A program made the position numbers and the translations under genes. Source: Martinezella lusitana (GTDB taxonomy: Bacteria; Pseudomonadota; Alphaproteobacteria; Rhizobiales; Rhizobiaceae). Taken from it: 64,000 nucleotides of DNA. Where the stretch lies: contig NZ_WUEY01000013.1 in assembly GCF_010668395.1 (NCBI RefSeq), forward strand, positions 1-64,000, written 5' to 3'. A model generated the notes under the pieces. It was not told the origin of the DNA. It did no database searches and saw only the letters and a list, made by a program, of their open reading frames with translations. This document shows, in pieces, positions 25,418 through 34,381 of this stretch (the stretch's first letter is position 1; each line of letters opens with the position of its first letter).

Positions 25418-26155
25418 TCACAATTCCTGCGCGGTCGGACGGAACAGGATCTCATTGATGTCGAGTTCTTCCGGCTGGCTGATGGCGAAGGCGACGATGC
25501 GGGCGAAATTGTCGGCCGGAATGGCAACGGCTTCATAGAAATCCTGGATGCCCTTGGCGACGTCCGCCTCGGTGATGCTCCCTGGCAGTTCGGACTGAAC
25601 CGCGCCAGGCGAGATGATGGTGGTGCGGATATTGTAAGGCGTCACCTCCTGACGCAGCCCTTCCGAGAGCATGCGCACGGCGGCTTTCGTCGCGGCATAG
25701 ACAGCGCTGCCGGGGCGGACCTTGTGACCGGCCACCGACGAGACGTTGATGATGTGGCCGCTCTTCTGCGCTTTCATGTGAGGCAAGGCGGCGGCAATGC
25801 CGTAGAGCACACCCTTGAGGTTGACATCGATCATCCGATCCCAGTCCTCCACCTTGCCGCGCTCCAGCGGAGAGTGAGGCATCAGGCCCGCGTTGTTGAG
25901 GACGACGTCGATGCGGCCATGCAATTCGACGGCGCGGTCGACCAAGCGCTTCACCTGGTTCCTGTCTGTGACATCCGTGCGTACTGCCGCGCCTTCCGGC
26001 AGTTTCAGCGCGTCGACCAGCGCTTCCAGGCGGTCCAGGCGGCGCGCGCCAAGCACGACCTTTGCGCCTTCGTTGGTGAGATAACGGGCGGTTTCGGCGC
26101 CGAGGCCGCTCGATGCGCCGGTGATGACGACGACTTTGCCTGCAATGTTTTCCAC
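25418..26155 (-). CDS. Short-chain dehydrogenase/reductase
   Basis: The 245-residue classical SDR has TGASSGLG (nucleotide binding), NNAG, catalytic Ser in NVSSVAGHK and YAATK. I chose GTG at 26155, preceded by AAGAAGGA. The frame extends left of it, but those residues are Arg-rich and unlike an SDR. The gene lies 26 bases after the aldo/keto reductase gene and 23 bases before the CMD-cupin start. It probably reduces a carbonyl together with its neighbours under control of the divergent LysR. Confidence 0.9.
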   Translation of the reverse strand: MENIAGKVVVITGASSGLGAETARYLTNEGAKVVLGARRLDRLEALVDALKLPEGAAVRTDVTDRNQVKRLVDRAVELHGRIDVVLNNAGLMPHSPLERGKVEDWDRMIDVNLKGVLYGIAAALPHMKAQKSGHIINVSSVAGHKVRPGSAVYAATKAAVRMLSEGLRQEVTPYNIRTTIISPGAVQSELPGSITEADVAKGIQDFYEAVAIPADNFARIVAFAISQPEELDINEILFRPTAQEL

Positions 26156-26181
26156 GAGATGATCCTTCTTTCCTTGTTCTT

Positions 26182-27165
26182 TCAACGGCTGATCCGGGCC
26201 GCAGCCGCCCCGGAATAGCGATCGCCGGCGATCTTGATGGTCTTGAGCTGTGTTTCTATGGCCGCGAGGTCTTCGGCGCTCAGCGGGACCGCGGCAGCGC
26301 CCAGATTTTCCTCGAGCCGTTCCAGCCTGGTGGTTCCGGGAATGGGGGCGATCCACGGCTTTTGCGACAGCAGCCACGCAAGCGCGATCTGGGCTCGCGT
26401 GCAGCCTTTGGCGTCGGCAATGCGGCCCAGCTCGTCGACGAGCTGCTGGTTGGCGCGGCGGTTTTCCTCGGAGAAGCGCGGAACTTGACGGCGGAAATCC
26501 GTCTCGCTGAACGCGGTACTGTCGTCGATGCTGCCGGTAAGGAAGCCCTTGCCGAGGGGGCTGAAGGGCACGAAGCCGATGCCGAGTTCCTCAAGAGCCG
26601 GCAGGATCCCGGCTTCAGGCTCACGCCACCATAGCGAATATTCGCTTTGCAACGCTGTCACCGGCAGCACGGCATGGGCGCGGCGGATCACGGCGACACC
26701 CGCCTCCGACAGGCCGAAATGCCTGACCTTTCCGGCGGCGATCAGGTCCCCGACCGTCCCGGCCACCTCCTCGATTGCCACGTTCGGATCGACACGATGC
26801 TGATAGAACAGATCGATCCGGTCTGTGCGGAGCCGCTTCAACGCCTCGTCGCAAACCTGCCGGATGCGTTCGGGGCGGGAGTCCATGCCCGCGGTGCTAT
26901 CTCCGTTCCGAAATCCGAACTTGGTGGCGATGACCACCTCATCCCGGACGGGCGCCAGCGCCTCGCCGACCAGCTCTTCGTTGACAAACGGGCCATAGGC
27001 TTCGGCGGTATCGAAGAAGGTGACACCGCGCTCGTGTGCCGCGCGGATCATCCTTATGCCGTCGTCCCTGGAAACGCCGGAACCATAGCCATAGCTTAGC
27101 CCCATGCAGCCATAGCCGAGGGCGGACACTTCGAGGCCGCTCGCACCGAGCACACGTTTTTCCAT
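26182..27165 (-). CDS. Aldo/keto reductase
   Basis: The 327-residue TIM-barrel oxidoreductase keeps the AKR tetrad: Asp in FFDTAEAYG with its Tyr, Lys in VIATKFGF and His in FYQHRVDP. The C-terminal part has the NADPH-binding 'IPGTTRLERLEENLGA'. It reduces aldehydes or ketones in the cytoplasm. It is the first gene of an operon with the SDR and the CMD-cupin protein and faces a LysR gene 176 bases away, the usual arrangement for a LysR-regulated operon. Confidence 0.93.
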   Translation of the reverse strand: MEKRVLGASGLEVSALGYGCMGLSYGYGSGVSRDDGIRMIRAAHERGVTFFDTAEAYGPFVNEELVGEALAPVRDEVVIATKFGFRNGDSTAGMDSRPERIRQVCDEALKRLRTDRIDLFYQHRVDPNVAIEEVAGTVGDLIAAGKVRHFGLSEAGVAVIRRAHAVLPVTALQSEYSLWWREPEAGILPALEELGIGFVPFSPLGKGFLTGSIDDSTAFSETDFRRQVPRFSEENRRANQQLVDELGRIADAKGCTRAQIALAWLLSQKPWIAPIPGTTRLERLEENLGAAAVPLSAEDLAAIETQLKTIKIAGDRYSGAAAARISR

Positions 27166-27275
27166 TCTGATCTCCTTTCAGCGCCCGGCGATCCGCCCGA
27201 CCGAGCGGACATTCCGGTGTCCAGCGGCGCTCGCGCCGCAACACAGGACGCATTCGATTGCCGTCGGCATTCAAA

Positions 27276-27326
27276 ATAGAGCGCAAACAGTTTATCTATT
27301 AGCGGGAAAATCACGCATGGCTCTAT
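27276..27326. promoter_or_regulatory. Candidate LysR-binding dyads between AKR and lysR
   Basis: ATAGAGC (27276-27282) and GCTCTAT (27320-27326) form a perfect 7-bp inverted repeat. A nearer arm TCTAT (27295-27299) pairs with the same left arm at a spacing of 14 bases. LysR proteins bind such interrupted dyads in divergent promoters. Confidence 0.4.
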
Positions 27327-27341
27327 CTTGGAAATTCATGA

Positions 27342-28277
27342 ATGCATCGGAACGAATTTGGTGACCTCGCAGCTTTCCTCGCTGTTGCAGAAGACCGCAG
27401 CTTCACAAGGGCGGCAGCACGGATGGGCACGTCACAATCCGCCCTTAGCTATACGCTCAGGCGGCTTGAAGAACGGCTCGGGCTTCGGCTCCTCAGCCGG
27501 ACCACGCGCAATATCGCTTTGACCGAGGCCGGCGCGAAATTGCTCGCGACACTGAAACCCGCTTTCGACGATATTCGCGGCAGTCTCGCCTCGTTGGACG
27601 AATTGCGCGAGACGCCATCCGGCACCATCCGCATCACGTCAAGCCGCAGCGCGGCCGATGCTATCCTCATGCCAGTTGCCCGCGAGCTGATGGCTCAATA
27701 TCCCGATCTCAACGTCGAACTCTCGGTCGATGCGAAACTGACGGATATCGTGGGCGAGGGATTTGACGCCGGCATACGATTGGGAGAGCAGGTCGAGAAG
27801 GATATGATCGCGGTTCGCATTTCTCGCGACATGCGCATGGCGGTCGTCGGATCTCCCGCCTATTTCCAAAAACATCCTAAACCGAAAACACCGCACGACC
27901 TGACGGTCCATAACTGCATCAATTTGCGGCTGCCCACCCTGGGCGGCCTCTATGCCTGGGAGTTCGAAAAGAAGGGCAGACCGCTGAACGTCAGGGTCCA
28001 GGGACAGTTTACCTGCAATGACGTGCTGACGATCATCGACGTTGCCCGCAATGGGCTCGGACTGGCCTGCCTCCCCGATGACACGGTACGCGTCGAACTC
28101 GAAAACGGGAGGCTGGTGCGGGTGCTCGAGGACTGGTGCCCTCCGTTCCCCGGCTATCATCTCTACTATCCAAGCCGCCGACAGAACTCACCCGCCTTCA
28201 ACCTCCTGATCGAGGCGTTGCGCGGGCGGGCGTATCCCCCGCCGCCGGACCAGCATTCTCCCAAAGGTGTGCTTTAG
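27342..28277 (+). CDS. LysR-family transcriptional regulator
   Basis: The 311-residue protein has a LysR HTH (about 8-66; FLAVAEDRSFTRAAARMG, then SQSALSYTLRRLEERLGLRLL) and a periplasmic-binding-like co-inducer domain (about 92-295, starting GTIRITSS). It is transcribed away from the AKR-SDR-CMD/cupin operon and so is its likely activator. The ATG at 27342 has only a weak upstream GGA. Confidence 0.92.
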   Translation: MHRNEFGDLAAFLAVAEDRSFTRAAARMGTSQSALSYTLRRLEERLGLRLLSRTTRNIALTEAGAKLLATLKPAFDDIRGSLASLDELRETPSGTIRITSSRSAADAILMPVARELMAQYPDLNVELSVDAKLTDIVGEGFDAGIRLGEQVEKDMIAVRISRDMRMAVVGSPAYFQKHPKPKTPHDLTVHNCINLRLPTLGGLYAWEFEKKGRPLNVRVQGQFTCNDVLTIIDVARNGLGLACLPDDTVRVELENGRLVRVLEDWCPPFPGYHLYYPSRRQNSPAFNLLIEALRGRAYPPPPDQHSPKGVL

Positions 28278-28414
28278 ATGACATTCATTTGACATCCGCG
28301 GGTAAGCACTCGTTCACCATGACTGCAGCTTGGGCCCGGCAGCGAATCGACGTTCACCTGAGGATAACCTCAGGACCGCAGAATGGTCCTTCACATCTGT
28401 TCCGAGGAATCCCG

Positions 28415-30676
28415 TTGACTAAAGGCGTTATTGCGGATGGCGAATTGCCAATCTCATTGTCAGAGGTCGAGCTAGCCTCGCACGCGGCAATTCTGCACGG
28501 GAGGCCTGAGAGCCTTCAGCGTGATATCGACATGGTCGAGCGACAATATTGGCTCGAGAACGTGATCAACCAAATCCCCGACTACATATATGCGAAGGAC
28601 CTCGAAGGGCGTTTTTTGTTTGCGAACCAGGCAGTCGTCGCCAATAACGGATTGTCCCATCTGGCGGATTTGGTGGGGCGGACGGATTTCGATTTCCTGC
28701 CGCGCCATGTGGCGGAAACCGCAGCGGATGTCGAGCGTCGTGTAACCGAAACCGGGTTGCCGCATTTCGGCAGCGAGGAACTGGCGTTTCGGGGCGGAGG
28801 CGAACGATGGCTGATGTTCACGCGCGTTCCGTTGCGGGACGCGTCCGGAACGATCGTGGGCGTTGTCGGGGCTTCCCGCGATATCACGGCGCAAAAATCG
28901 GCGGAACGACGGATGCGCTCCCAGTCGTATCTCCTCGAAATGATAGCGCGTGGGACGCCGCTTGCCGATTTCCTCGATGAACTCGCGCGAATGATCACAG
29001 GATTCTCGGAGGATGTGCATGCGGCACTCCTGACGATCAGGCCAAATTCAGGCCAGCTGCGCATGGTTGCCGCGCCCACCTTGAACGAGGAATATCAAAG
29101 GCGCGTCAATGGGGTATCTATCCTTCCCGTTACCGCTAATCTCGCGATGATCGAGGCGGCCCTCAAGCTTGCCTTTGATCAGGCGGGTATCTCTGAACTC
29201 GACCATCAGTGCCATTGCTTGCCAATTTCCGATGCAGACGGTCAGATCGAAGGCGTGCTCGCACTCTACTCGTCTGAGGCCTCCCGGTCTCAGCCGGGTT
29301 TTTCCGACTTCGTTTCGATTGCCGTACACATGGCCGGGATCGCAATCAGCCGCCATCGCGCCGAGGCACGGATTCGGTTTCTTGCCGATCATGATCCTCT
29401 GACGGGGATGGCCAATCGCGCGTTGCTGGATCGAAAGCTCACCCTTGCAATGCAAAAAGCCGATTTGCGAGGAGGGGAGGTCGCGCTGGCATTCCTTGAT
29501 CTCGACAACTTCAAGCTCGTCAACGATAGCCTCGGCCACTCGGTGGGAGATCAACTCCTGAAGATCGTAGCCGACAGGATCTACGAGCTCATAGGCGATC
29601 ACGGCTCTCTCGCCAGAATCGGGGGAGACGAGTTTGTGATTATTCTTGAGTCCATGGATATCAAGAGCTGTCTGGGGCTATTGTCAGCGATAAGAGAAGC
29701 CGTCGCGCGCCCGATTGCACTCCACGAGATCGAACTCAGAATAACCTGCAGCATCGGCGTCGCCACTTATCCGAGCCACGGCAAGTCTGCGGGAGACCTG
29801 CTCGCATCCGCCGATATGGCCATGTATCGCGCGAAGGAGCTGGGCCGCGATGGCATCGCTTTGTTCACGGCTGAAATGACTGCAACCGTCCGAAGAAAGC
29901 TCTCCCGGACCGACGAGCTCCGCCAGGCGATTCTTCGCGACGAGTTCGTGCTTCACTACCAGCCGCAGGTCGATGTCCAAACGGGCAGGATCATCGCGGC
30001 CGAAGCGCTGGTCCGCTGGAATCATCCGTGCGAAGGCCTCGTCTTTCCGGATGATTTCATTGCGCTTGCCGAAGAAACCGGCCTAATCGTGCCGATCGGC
30101 GAGTGGGTACTGCGCACGGCATGCAGCCAGGCCAGGACATGGCAGGAGCAAGGGCTCGGATCAATCAGAATCAGCGTCAATGTTTCCGCGAGACAGTTCC
30201 AGGAAAGGCGCCTGATCGAGACCGTGGCGGCTGCGTTGAATGAGACCGGGCTCGATTCCTCATGGCTTGAGCTTGAGATCACCGAGAGCCTGATCATGAA
30301 GGATCTTGCCGGTTCGATTGCCAGAATGCACGAATTGGAAAAGCTGGGCGTAAAGCTCGCGGTCGATGATTTTGGAACAGGCTATTCAAGCCTCAGCGCG
30401 CTCAAGAGGTTTCCATTGTCGCGTCTCAAGATCGACCGGTCATTCATCGCTGATATTCCGCACGACGCCGATGATATGGCTATAACCTCGGCGATCATCT
30501 CGCTTGCCCAGAAGATGGGCCTCGAGGTGGTTGCCGAAGGTGTCGAGACGGAGGAGCAGGCTCGGTTCCTTGTCGAAAGCGGTTGCAAAGAGGCGCAGGG
30601 TTACCTCTATAGCCGGCCCATTGAACAGGAGCGCTTCAGCCGAATGCTCGAGAGCAACGGCCGCGATCATCCCTGA
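28415..30676 (+). CDS. PAS-GAF-GGDEF-EAL cyclic-di-GMP signalling protein
   Basis: From the N-terminus the 753-residue protein has a PAS domain (about 40-165, IPDYIYAKDLEGRFLFANQ), a GAF-like domain (about 180-320), GGDEF (motif intact at 403-407) and EAL (motif intact at 530-532, with DDFGTGYSS and EVVAEGVETEEQ). GGDEF makes and EAL hydrolyses cyclic di-GMP, so both activities are possible. The RxxD inhibitory site before GGDEF is absent. I chose TTG at 28415, six bases after GAGGA. The frame is open back to 28136 but overlaps lysR, and an ATG at 28319 has no ribosome binding site. No signal peptide or membrane segment, so cytoplasmic. Confidence 0.9.
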   Translation: MTKGVIADGELPISLSEVELASHAAILHGRPESLQRDIDMVERQYWLENVINQIPDYIYAKDLEGRFLFANQAVVANNGLSHLADLVGRTDFDFLPRHVAETAADVERRVTETGLPHFGSEELAFRGGGERWLMFTRVPLRDASGTIVGVVGASRDITAQKSAERRMRSQSYLLEMIARGTPLADFLDELARMITGFSEDVHAALLTIRPNSGQLRMVAAPTLNEEYQRRVNGVSILPVTANLAMIEAALKLAFDQAGISELDHQCHCLPISDADGQIEGVLALYSSEASRSQPGFSDFVSIAVHMAGIAISRHRAEARIRFLADHDPLTGMANRALLDRKLTLAMQKADLRGGEVALAFLDLDNFKLVNDSLGHSVGDQLLKIVADRIYELIGDHGSLARIGGDEFVIILESMDIKSCLGLLSAIREAVARPIALHEIELRITCSIGVATYPSHGKSAGDLLASADMAMYRAKELGRDGIALFTAEMTATVRRKLSRTDELRQAILRDEFVLHYQPQVDVQTGRIIAAEALVRWNHPCEGLVFPDDFIALAEETGLIVPIGEWVLRTACSQARTWQEQGLGSIRISVNVSARQFQERRLIETVAAALNETGLDSSWLELEITESLIMKDLAGSIARMHELEKLGVKLAVDDFGTGYSSLSALKRFPLSRLKIDRSFIADIPHDADDMAITSAIISLAQKMGLEVVAEGVETEEQARFLVESGCKEAQGYLYSRPIEQERFSRMLESNGRDHP

Positions 30677-30956
30677 GCGGCTATGACGCCGCATCGGAAG
30701 GGCGCAGCCCTGTTAAGGAGATCGTGTGTCTCTCGCGGCCGCTTTGCCGCAAGTGTGCCGGATGGCAACCAATCAGGCGCCTTCTCAGGGCGCACATGCG
30801 ATCGTCCACATATCCCAATCGCCACGGCAATTGAGGAAGAGCCCAATCAAAGGGAAAGCGACGCCATCCATTTTCGGGACGGATGGTTGTGGTTGCTCAA
30901 GTGGATTTCGCCACGCGCCTGCCTATCGAACCATAGCGACATGCCGGCGTGAGTTC

Positions 30957-31262
30957 CTAAATCCCCGACCCGTCGAGCTGCTGGGCGTCGTCGCCTTTCC
31001 AAGGCGCGGGCATCGAGGTGCGATTGAGATTGGCCAAGGGCATCGGCATCCAGCATTTCAATTCCGGCTCGGCGTATTCGATGATGTGTCCGGGCGAGGA
31101 ATCGGAGGCGCGCCAGCCTTCCGCACCGAACTGGTCGCCGTTCGACCAATAGGCGAGGTCAACTTCCGCCGGTCCCTGTTCGGACGAGCGGATCGTTACA
31201 AGAATCCGACTACCGTCTTTCGGTGCGCTTGCCATGTGGCGCCAACGGTCTGCCTCGTCCAT
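30957..31262 (-). CDS. Small hypothetical protein with a W-x-x-MASAPKDG motif
   Basis: The 101-residue protein starts RWRHMASAPKDGSRILVTIR, the 'W-PIETAPKDGT-IL' pattern of a widespread family of small proteins in Rhizobiales and phages (DUF551-like). Many aromatic residues follow. ATG at 31262 is preceded by AGGAGG at 7 bases, and the frame beyond it looks noncoding. It stands alone, with gene-poor sequence on both sides. Function unknown. Confidence 0.7.
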   Translation of the reverse strand: MDEADRWRHMASAPKDGSRILVTIRSSEQGPAEVDLAYWSNGDQFGAEGWRASDSSPGHIIEYAEPELKCWMPMPLANLNRTSMPAPWKGDDAQQLDGSGI

Positions 31263-31593
31263 CGTTTTTCCTCCTGCCTTGCTGCAGGTTGCAAGTGTCG
31301 CCTCGTCATCGAAAACGGTCAACTCAAACTTTGCACGGCCCATCCTCTGTCGATTGACTGTCCCATCCAGGGATCGGGCGTAATTCCCTGAGCATCGGCG
31401 GAACGACGCGCGTGATCGCGAGGAGAGTAACCCGAGGAAAAGTGCGGGGCGGCCTTCCATCCGGAATCGCGTAAAAACAAAGGGATGGAGCGGTCACGCG
31501 CCATCTCGACTGGAGGAAGACTAAGGCCCGCCGGTTCTCCTGCCGTCGCGGGTCTGGATCTGCTCCGTTCGTATGGCGGGGGTCGGCTATCGC
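31263..31593. other. Gene-poor stretch of 331 bases
   Basis: The region lies between the small hypothetical gene and the end of tetR. It must hold the promoter of the leftward small gene. I see no gene with a start site. A short hairpin (AACCC / GGGTT) spans the tetR stop codon near 31594, without a T-run. Confidence 0.45.
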
Positions 31594-32196
31594 TTAACCC
31601 TTCGGTTGGGTTAGTCGCTCAAGCCCGCGTGTCACCCCCTCGGGCTCGACGTCGTCCAGGATTGCTGACTGCACGACGTAACCCAGCACAAGCGACAGCA
31701 AAGTCGCCGCCACGTCCGACTCCGGATTGCCGGTCGTATCGGATTTATGGCGACGCCACCGGGCTACTGCGCTTGCAAGCTCGCTGCGAAAATCGAAGTA
31801 GAAACTCTTCATCGTCGCCTTGAGTGGCTCGCTGCGCTGTGCCTCGCTCCAGCCGAGCAGCGCGATGCGCTTGAGGTCATAGCCGTCCCTGGTCGTGAAG
31901 CGATCGATGGTATCGGTAATCCTGCGCACGAGTTCGGGCGGAGCCAGGGCCGGTTCGGCGCGCAACAAGGGTTCGACCAACGAGGTCAGCCCGGACAGGG
32001 ATGCCGTGACAGCAGCCATGATGAGCTGATCCTTGCTCGGAAAGTAGGAATAGACGGCGCCGGCCGAAAGGCCGGAGGCGCGGATGATGTCATCCATCGT
32101 GGTGGCATGCAGCCCTTCCTTTTGAAAGCAGCCCCAGGCGGCTTCCAGAATTTGTGCCCTGCGGGCGGCGCGCTTTTCGTCCGATATCTTTGGCAT
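31594..32196 (-). CDS. TetR-family transcriptional regulator
   Basis: The 200-residue protein starts MPKISDEKRAARRAQILEAA and carries a TetR HTH (about 28-55, MDDIIRASGLSAGAVYSYFPSKDQL). The C-terminal ligand domain ends LERLTQPKG. The start at 32196 fits the family; the frame continues upstream into Arg-rich sequence with no meaning. It is divergent from the metallo-hydrolase gene, with a strong dyad between them, so it most likely represses that gene and the antiporter behind it. Confidence 0.92.
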   Translation of the reverse strand: MPKISDEKRAARRAQILEAAWGCFQKEGLHATTMDDIIRASGLSAGAVYSYFPSKDQLIMAAVTASLSGLTSLVEPLLRAEPALAPPELVRRITDTIDRFTTRDGYDLKRIALLGWSEAQRSEPLKATMKSFYFDFRSELASAVARWRRHKSDTTGNPESDVAATLLSLVLGYVVQSAILDDVEPEGVTRGLERLTQPKG

Positions 32197-32246
32197 GCTC
32201 CCGAAATAAAACGAACGCTCCCTCTTTACAAGCCTGCCTCTTCCAT

Positions 32247-32274
32247 AATAAAAAACGAATGACCGTTCTTTATT
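32247..32274. promoter_or_regulatory. TetR-type operator overlapping the metallo-hydrolase start region
   Basis: The arms AATAAAAAACG (32247-32257) and CGTTCTTTATT (32264-32274) match at 10 of 11 positions around a 6-base centre. The dyad lies directly before GGAGGT (32275-32280), so a bound repressor would block transcription or initiation. Confidence 0.6.
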
Positions 32275-32287
32275 GGAGGTAAAGGCC

Positions 32288-33124
32288 ATGATCAGGGTTA
32301 CGGCGATCGAGACCGGAAAAGCGCGCATGAAGACCGCCCAGCGCACCGGCCGCGATGGACGCGGCGGTTTTGGCCGCAAGGTCGATATCTTCCGGGATCC
32401 CAAATGGGTCGAGCCGCTGCCGATCCTGTGCTTCCTGATCGAGCACCCCGAGGGGCGTTTCCTGGTCGATACGGGAGACACCTGGCGCAATTCGGTGCCG
32501 GGCTACCTGCCGGGATGGAACCCCTTCTACAAGCAGGTGCAGATTCGCGTGGCGCCGCACGAGGAGGTGGGTAGCCGCCTGCTCGCAATGGGTATCGATC
32601 CGGCCGAGGATATCGGCACGGTCATCCTGACCCATTTCCATCACGATCACACCGGAGGGCTCGATCATTTCCCGCGCAGCCGGATTATCGGTCCACGCAC
32701 AAACTTTGCCATCTCGACGGGCTTGCGCGGCATGATGACGGGGTGCCTGCCGCAACGGTGGCCGATCTGGTTGCGGCCGGACCTGGTCGAGATGGATGGG
32801 CCGGCGGTGGGGCCGTTTCCGACCTCGCACGCCATCACGCGGGACGGGCGTATCCTGCTCGTCCCGACGCCGGGTCATGTTGACGGTCACGTCTCTGTCG
32901 TCGTCCGCGCGGAAGGCGTCACCTATTTCCTGGCCGGAGATGCCACTTATTCGCAGGCCAACCTGTTGGCGGAGAAAACGGATGGCGTGACGAACGATCC
33001 CGCAACGGCGCTGGCGACATTGCGGGCAATTCGTCGCTTCGCCGCCGCGGAGCCGACCATCCTGTTGCCGGCCCACGACCCGGAAGGCCCTGCGCGGCTT
33101 GCCGCCGGTTCATGCCTGGTCTGA
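32288..33124 (+). CDS. Metallo-beta-lactamase-fold hydrolase (lactonase-like)
   Basis: The 278-residue protein has the MBL metal motif in THFHHDHTGGL, a later His in VPTPGHVDGH, the bridging Asp in LAGDATYS and PAHDP near the C-terminus. The arrangement resembles N-acyl-homoserine lactonases and related esterases. No signal peptide, so cytoplasmic. I chose ATG at 32288, seven bases after GGAGGT. It is likely TetR-controlled. A lactone substrate is an inference from the fold. Confidence 0.88.
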   Translation: MIRVTAIETGKARMKTAQRTGRDGRGGFGRKVDIFRDPKWVEPLPILCFLIEHPEGRFLVDTGDTWRNSVPGYLPGWNPFYKQVQIRVAPHEEVGSRLLAMGIDPAEDIGTVILTHFHHDHTGGLDHFPRSRIIGPRTNFAISTGLRGMMTGCLPQRWPIWLRPDLVEMDGPAVGPFPTSHAITRDGRILLVPTPGHVDGHVSVVVRAEGVTYFLAGDATYSQANLLAEKTDGVTNDPATALATLRAIRRFAAAEPTILLPAHDPEGPARLAAGSCLV

Positions 33125-33145
33125 TCGCAGTGACGGAGATGCGCC

Positions 33146-34254
33146 ATGAAGGCTGATCGTTTCGTCCGGATGCCGCAGACGGCCTGGATCTATCCGCTGC
33201 TGGCGGCGCTGTTCTACGTCGCCGCCTCCGTGCTCGGCTTCGGCAACCAAGTGGCGCCGGGCGCGATCGGCATCTGCTTGCGTGCCTGCTCCTTCCCGTG
33301 ATGTTCGGGGCCATCTTCGCCGCCGTCTATCACGCCGAGGTCATCGCCCACCGCACCGGTGAACCCTACGGCACGCTCATCCTCACGGCGGCGGTGACCA
33401 TCATCGAGGTCGCGTTGATCGCTTCGGTCATGATGTCCGACGCCGAGAGCGGACCGACGCTGGCGCGTGACACGGTCTACGCAGTCGTGATGACGGTCTG
33501 CACCGGAATTACCGGCCTGTGCATCCTGGTCGGTGGCCTGCGCTATCGCGAGCAAAGCTTCCGCATATCGGGCGCGAGCGCCTATCTCACCGTGCTGATG
33601 GTCCTGGCAACGTTGACGCTGATCCTTCCAAACTATACGCGCCATGCGGCCGAGCCATCCTATTCGTCAGCCCAGCTTGTCTTCGTGGCGGTCGCGACGC
33701 TGCTGCTTTACGGTGCCTTTCTCTATATCCAGACGGTACGCCACCGGGATTATTTTATCGCACCGGCCGCCCGCCACGACTGGCACTTTGCGCCTTCGGC
33801 AACACGGCTCGCAATCAGCGGCGCAATGCTTCTGCTGGCGCTCGTCGCCATCGTGCTCCTCTCCAAGAAGTTCGCGGTCATTGTCGAGATCGGTCGTAAT
33901 GCCATCGGCGCTCCGCAGCAGGCGACGGGCCTCGTCGTCGCCATCCTGATCCTGCTGCCGGAAGGCATCGCGGCGCTCCAGGCCGCCCGCAACGATGTGC
34001 TGCAGAAGGCCCTCAACCTCGCGCTGGGTTCGGCGCTTGCCACCATCGGCATGACATTTCCGGCGGTCGCAATCGTCACGCTTTATCTGGGCACGCCGCT
34101 CGCGCTCGGCCTGGATGCTTCCAGCATGGTGTTGCTGGCGCTTACGATGCTCGTCAGCACGCTGACCTTTGCCACCGGCCGCACCCATGTGCTGCACGGC
34201 CTCGTGCATCTCGTCATTTTTGCGACCTTCCTGTTCCTCAGTTTTCAGCCATAG
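33146..34254 (+). pseudogene. Calcium/proton antiporter (ChaA-like) gene with a one-base frameshift
   Basis: ATG at 33146 (GGAG upstream) opens a frame coding for 'FVRMPQTAWIYPLLAALFYV' and GFGNQVAPGAIGI, which stops at 33299-33301. The downstream frame starts in the same protein with LLACLLLPVMFGAIFAAVY and continues to 34254 through HAEVIAHRTGEPYGTLI, typical of ChaA-type cation/proton antiporters (about 10-11 helices, with a repeated EVALI / PEGIAA acidic motif). Adding one C near 33274 (ATCTG to ATCCTG) joins both into one protein of about 369 residues. The rest is well preserved, so this is a very recent mutation or a sequencing error. It follows the MBL gene after 21 bases. Confidence 0.8.
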
Positions 34255-34381
34255 GCCGGAGGAGCGCAAGGACGACGGCATCGGCAATACGGCCGTGGGA
34301 CCGTGGCGGTCGCAGGATCGATTTCGGTCCGCAAGCAGCGCTCAAGCTGTGCATTTGCGCGTTTTGCCGTCGTTCTCTCTT

